Below, piece after piece: positions 62,646-64,000 of a DNA stretch of 64,000 nucleotides (positions are counted from its first letter, which is position 1; every line of letters starts with the position of its first letter). The notes under the pieces were generated by a model. The model searched no databases. It saw only the letters and a program-made list of their open reading frames with translations, and had not been told where the DNA came from. The position numbers were made by a program, and so were the translations under genes. Origin of the DNA: Saccharospirillum salsuginis (GTDB lineage Bacteria; Pseudomonadota; Gammaproteobacteria; Pseudomonadales; Natronospirillaceae); assembly GCF_014651855.1 (NCBI RefSeq), contig NZ_BMXR01000005.1, positions 1 through 64,000 of the forward strand. Direction: 5' to 3'.

Positions 62646-64000
<1,355 letters not shown>

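Overview
The window looks like the chromosome of a GC-rich, free-living gammaproteobacterium. The grounds are the 5' sequence of the 16S rRNA gene and gene neighbourhoods that recall pseudomonads and Oceanospirillales: tyrS/M23 peptidase/erpA/bactofilin, divergent rpiA and ilvA, ptsP-rppH-HAD phosphatase, and hslR-hslO. A marine or halophilic Oceanospirillales relative (for example Saccharospirillaceae) is my best guess, but the sequence does not prove it. There is no prophage, CRISPR array, integron or transposase gene. The genes are mostly housekeeping and regulatory.

Layout. 1-980: the 5' end of an rRNA operon leaving the window on the left, with two tandem promoters and a boxA. 983-8050: tyrS, an M23 peptidase, a DsrE-like secreted protein, erpA, a bactofilin, a coiled-coil membrane protein, a ClC channel and hemJ. 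8229-12541: a large MalT-like LuxR regulator and hemL. 12637-12918: a strong promoter and two identical tRNA-Leu(CAG) genes. 13124-25919: PAP2 phosphatase, SmrA, a CpxR/CpxA pair with GTAAA boxes, an EamA transporter, two AraC regulators, YpeA, a four-gene TolC/HlyD/ABC-2 permease exporter with no ATPase, a GNAT enzyme and YbaK. 26188-29808: VWA lipoprotein, ECF sigma, anti-sigma and two tiny genes. 29913-31636: a two-HTH regulator facing an alpha/beta hydrolase. 31936-41310: an apparent SOS gene, DUF2147, rpiA, ilvA, typA and a hybrid kinase. 41696-53777: ptsP, rppH, HAD phosphatase, imelysin-like lipoprotein, HDOD protein, Kef-type antiporter, serine hydrolase, cysQ, hslR, hslO. 54019-56012: hlyU and hemH. 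56416-64000: a probable acetate-switch locus, with SLC5-type hybrid kinase (CrbS/MxtR-like), LuxR-type regulator (CrbR/ErdR-like) and the acetyl-CoA synthetase gene, which runs off the right edge. Three unrecognised small genes lie among them, one with a near-consensus sigma-54 promoter.

The most unusual content is between genes. Twelve copies of an element of about 95-145 bp (called family A here) are scattered through intergenic gaps. Each can fold as a three-way junction: a long outer stem, a conserved hairpin around CCCRTCCATGGGGG, and a second short hairpin. Outer arms and second hairpin differ in sequence between copies but remain complementary within each copy. Two copies carry paired C-to-T/G-to-A changes in the conserved hairpin. 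I do not recognise this family. Two further repeat families are present: a REP-like one (B, four copies) and a long inverted repeat (C, two copies).

Start codons were chosen from ribosome-binding sites, family length and overlap with neighbours; where this changed the start, the entry says so. No homology search was possible, so product names rest on recognised motifs and remembered family sequences.
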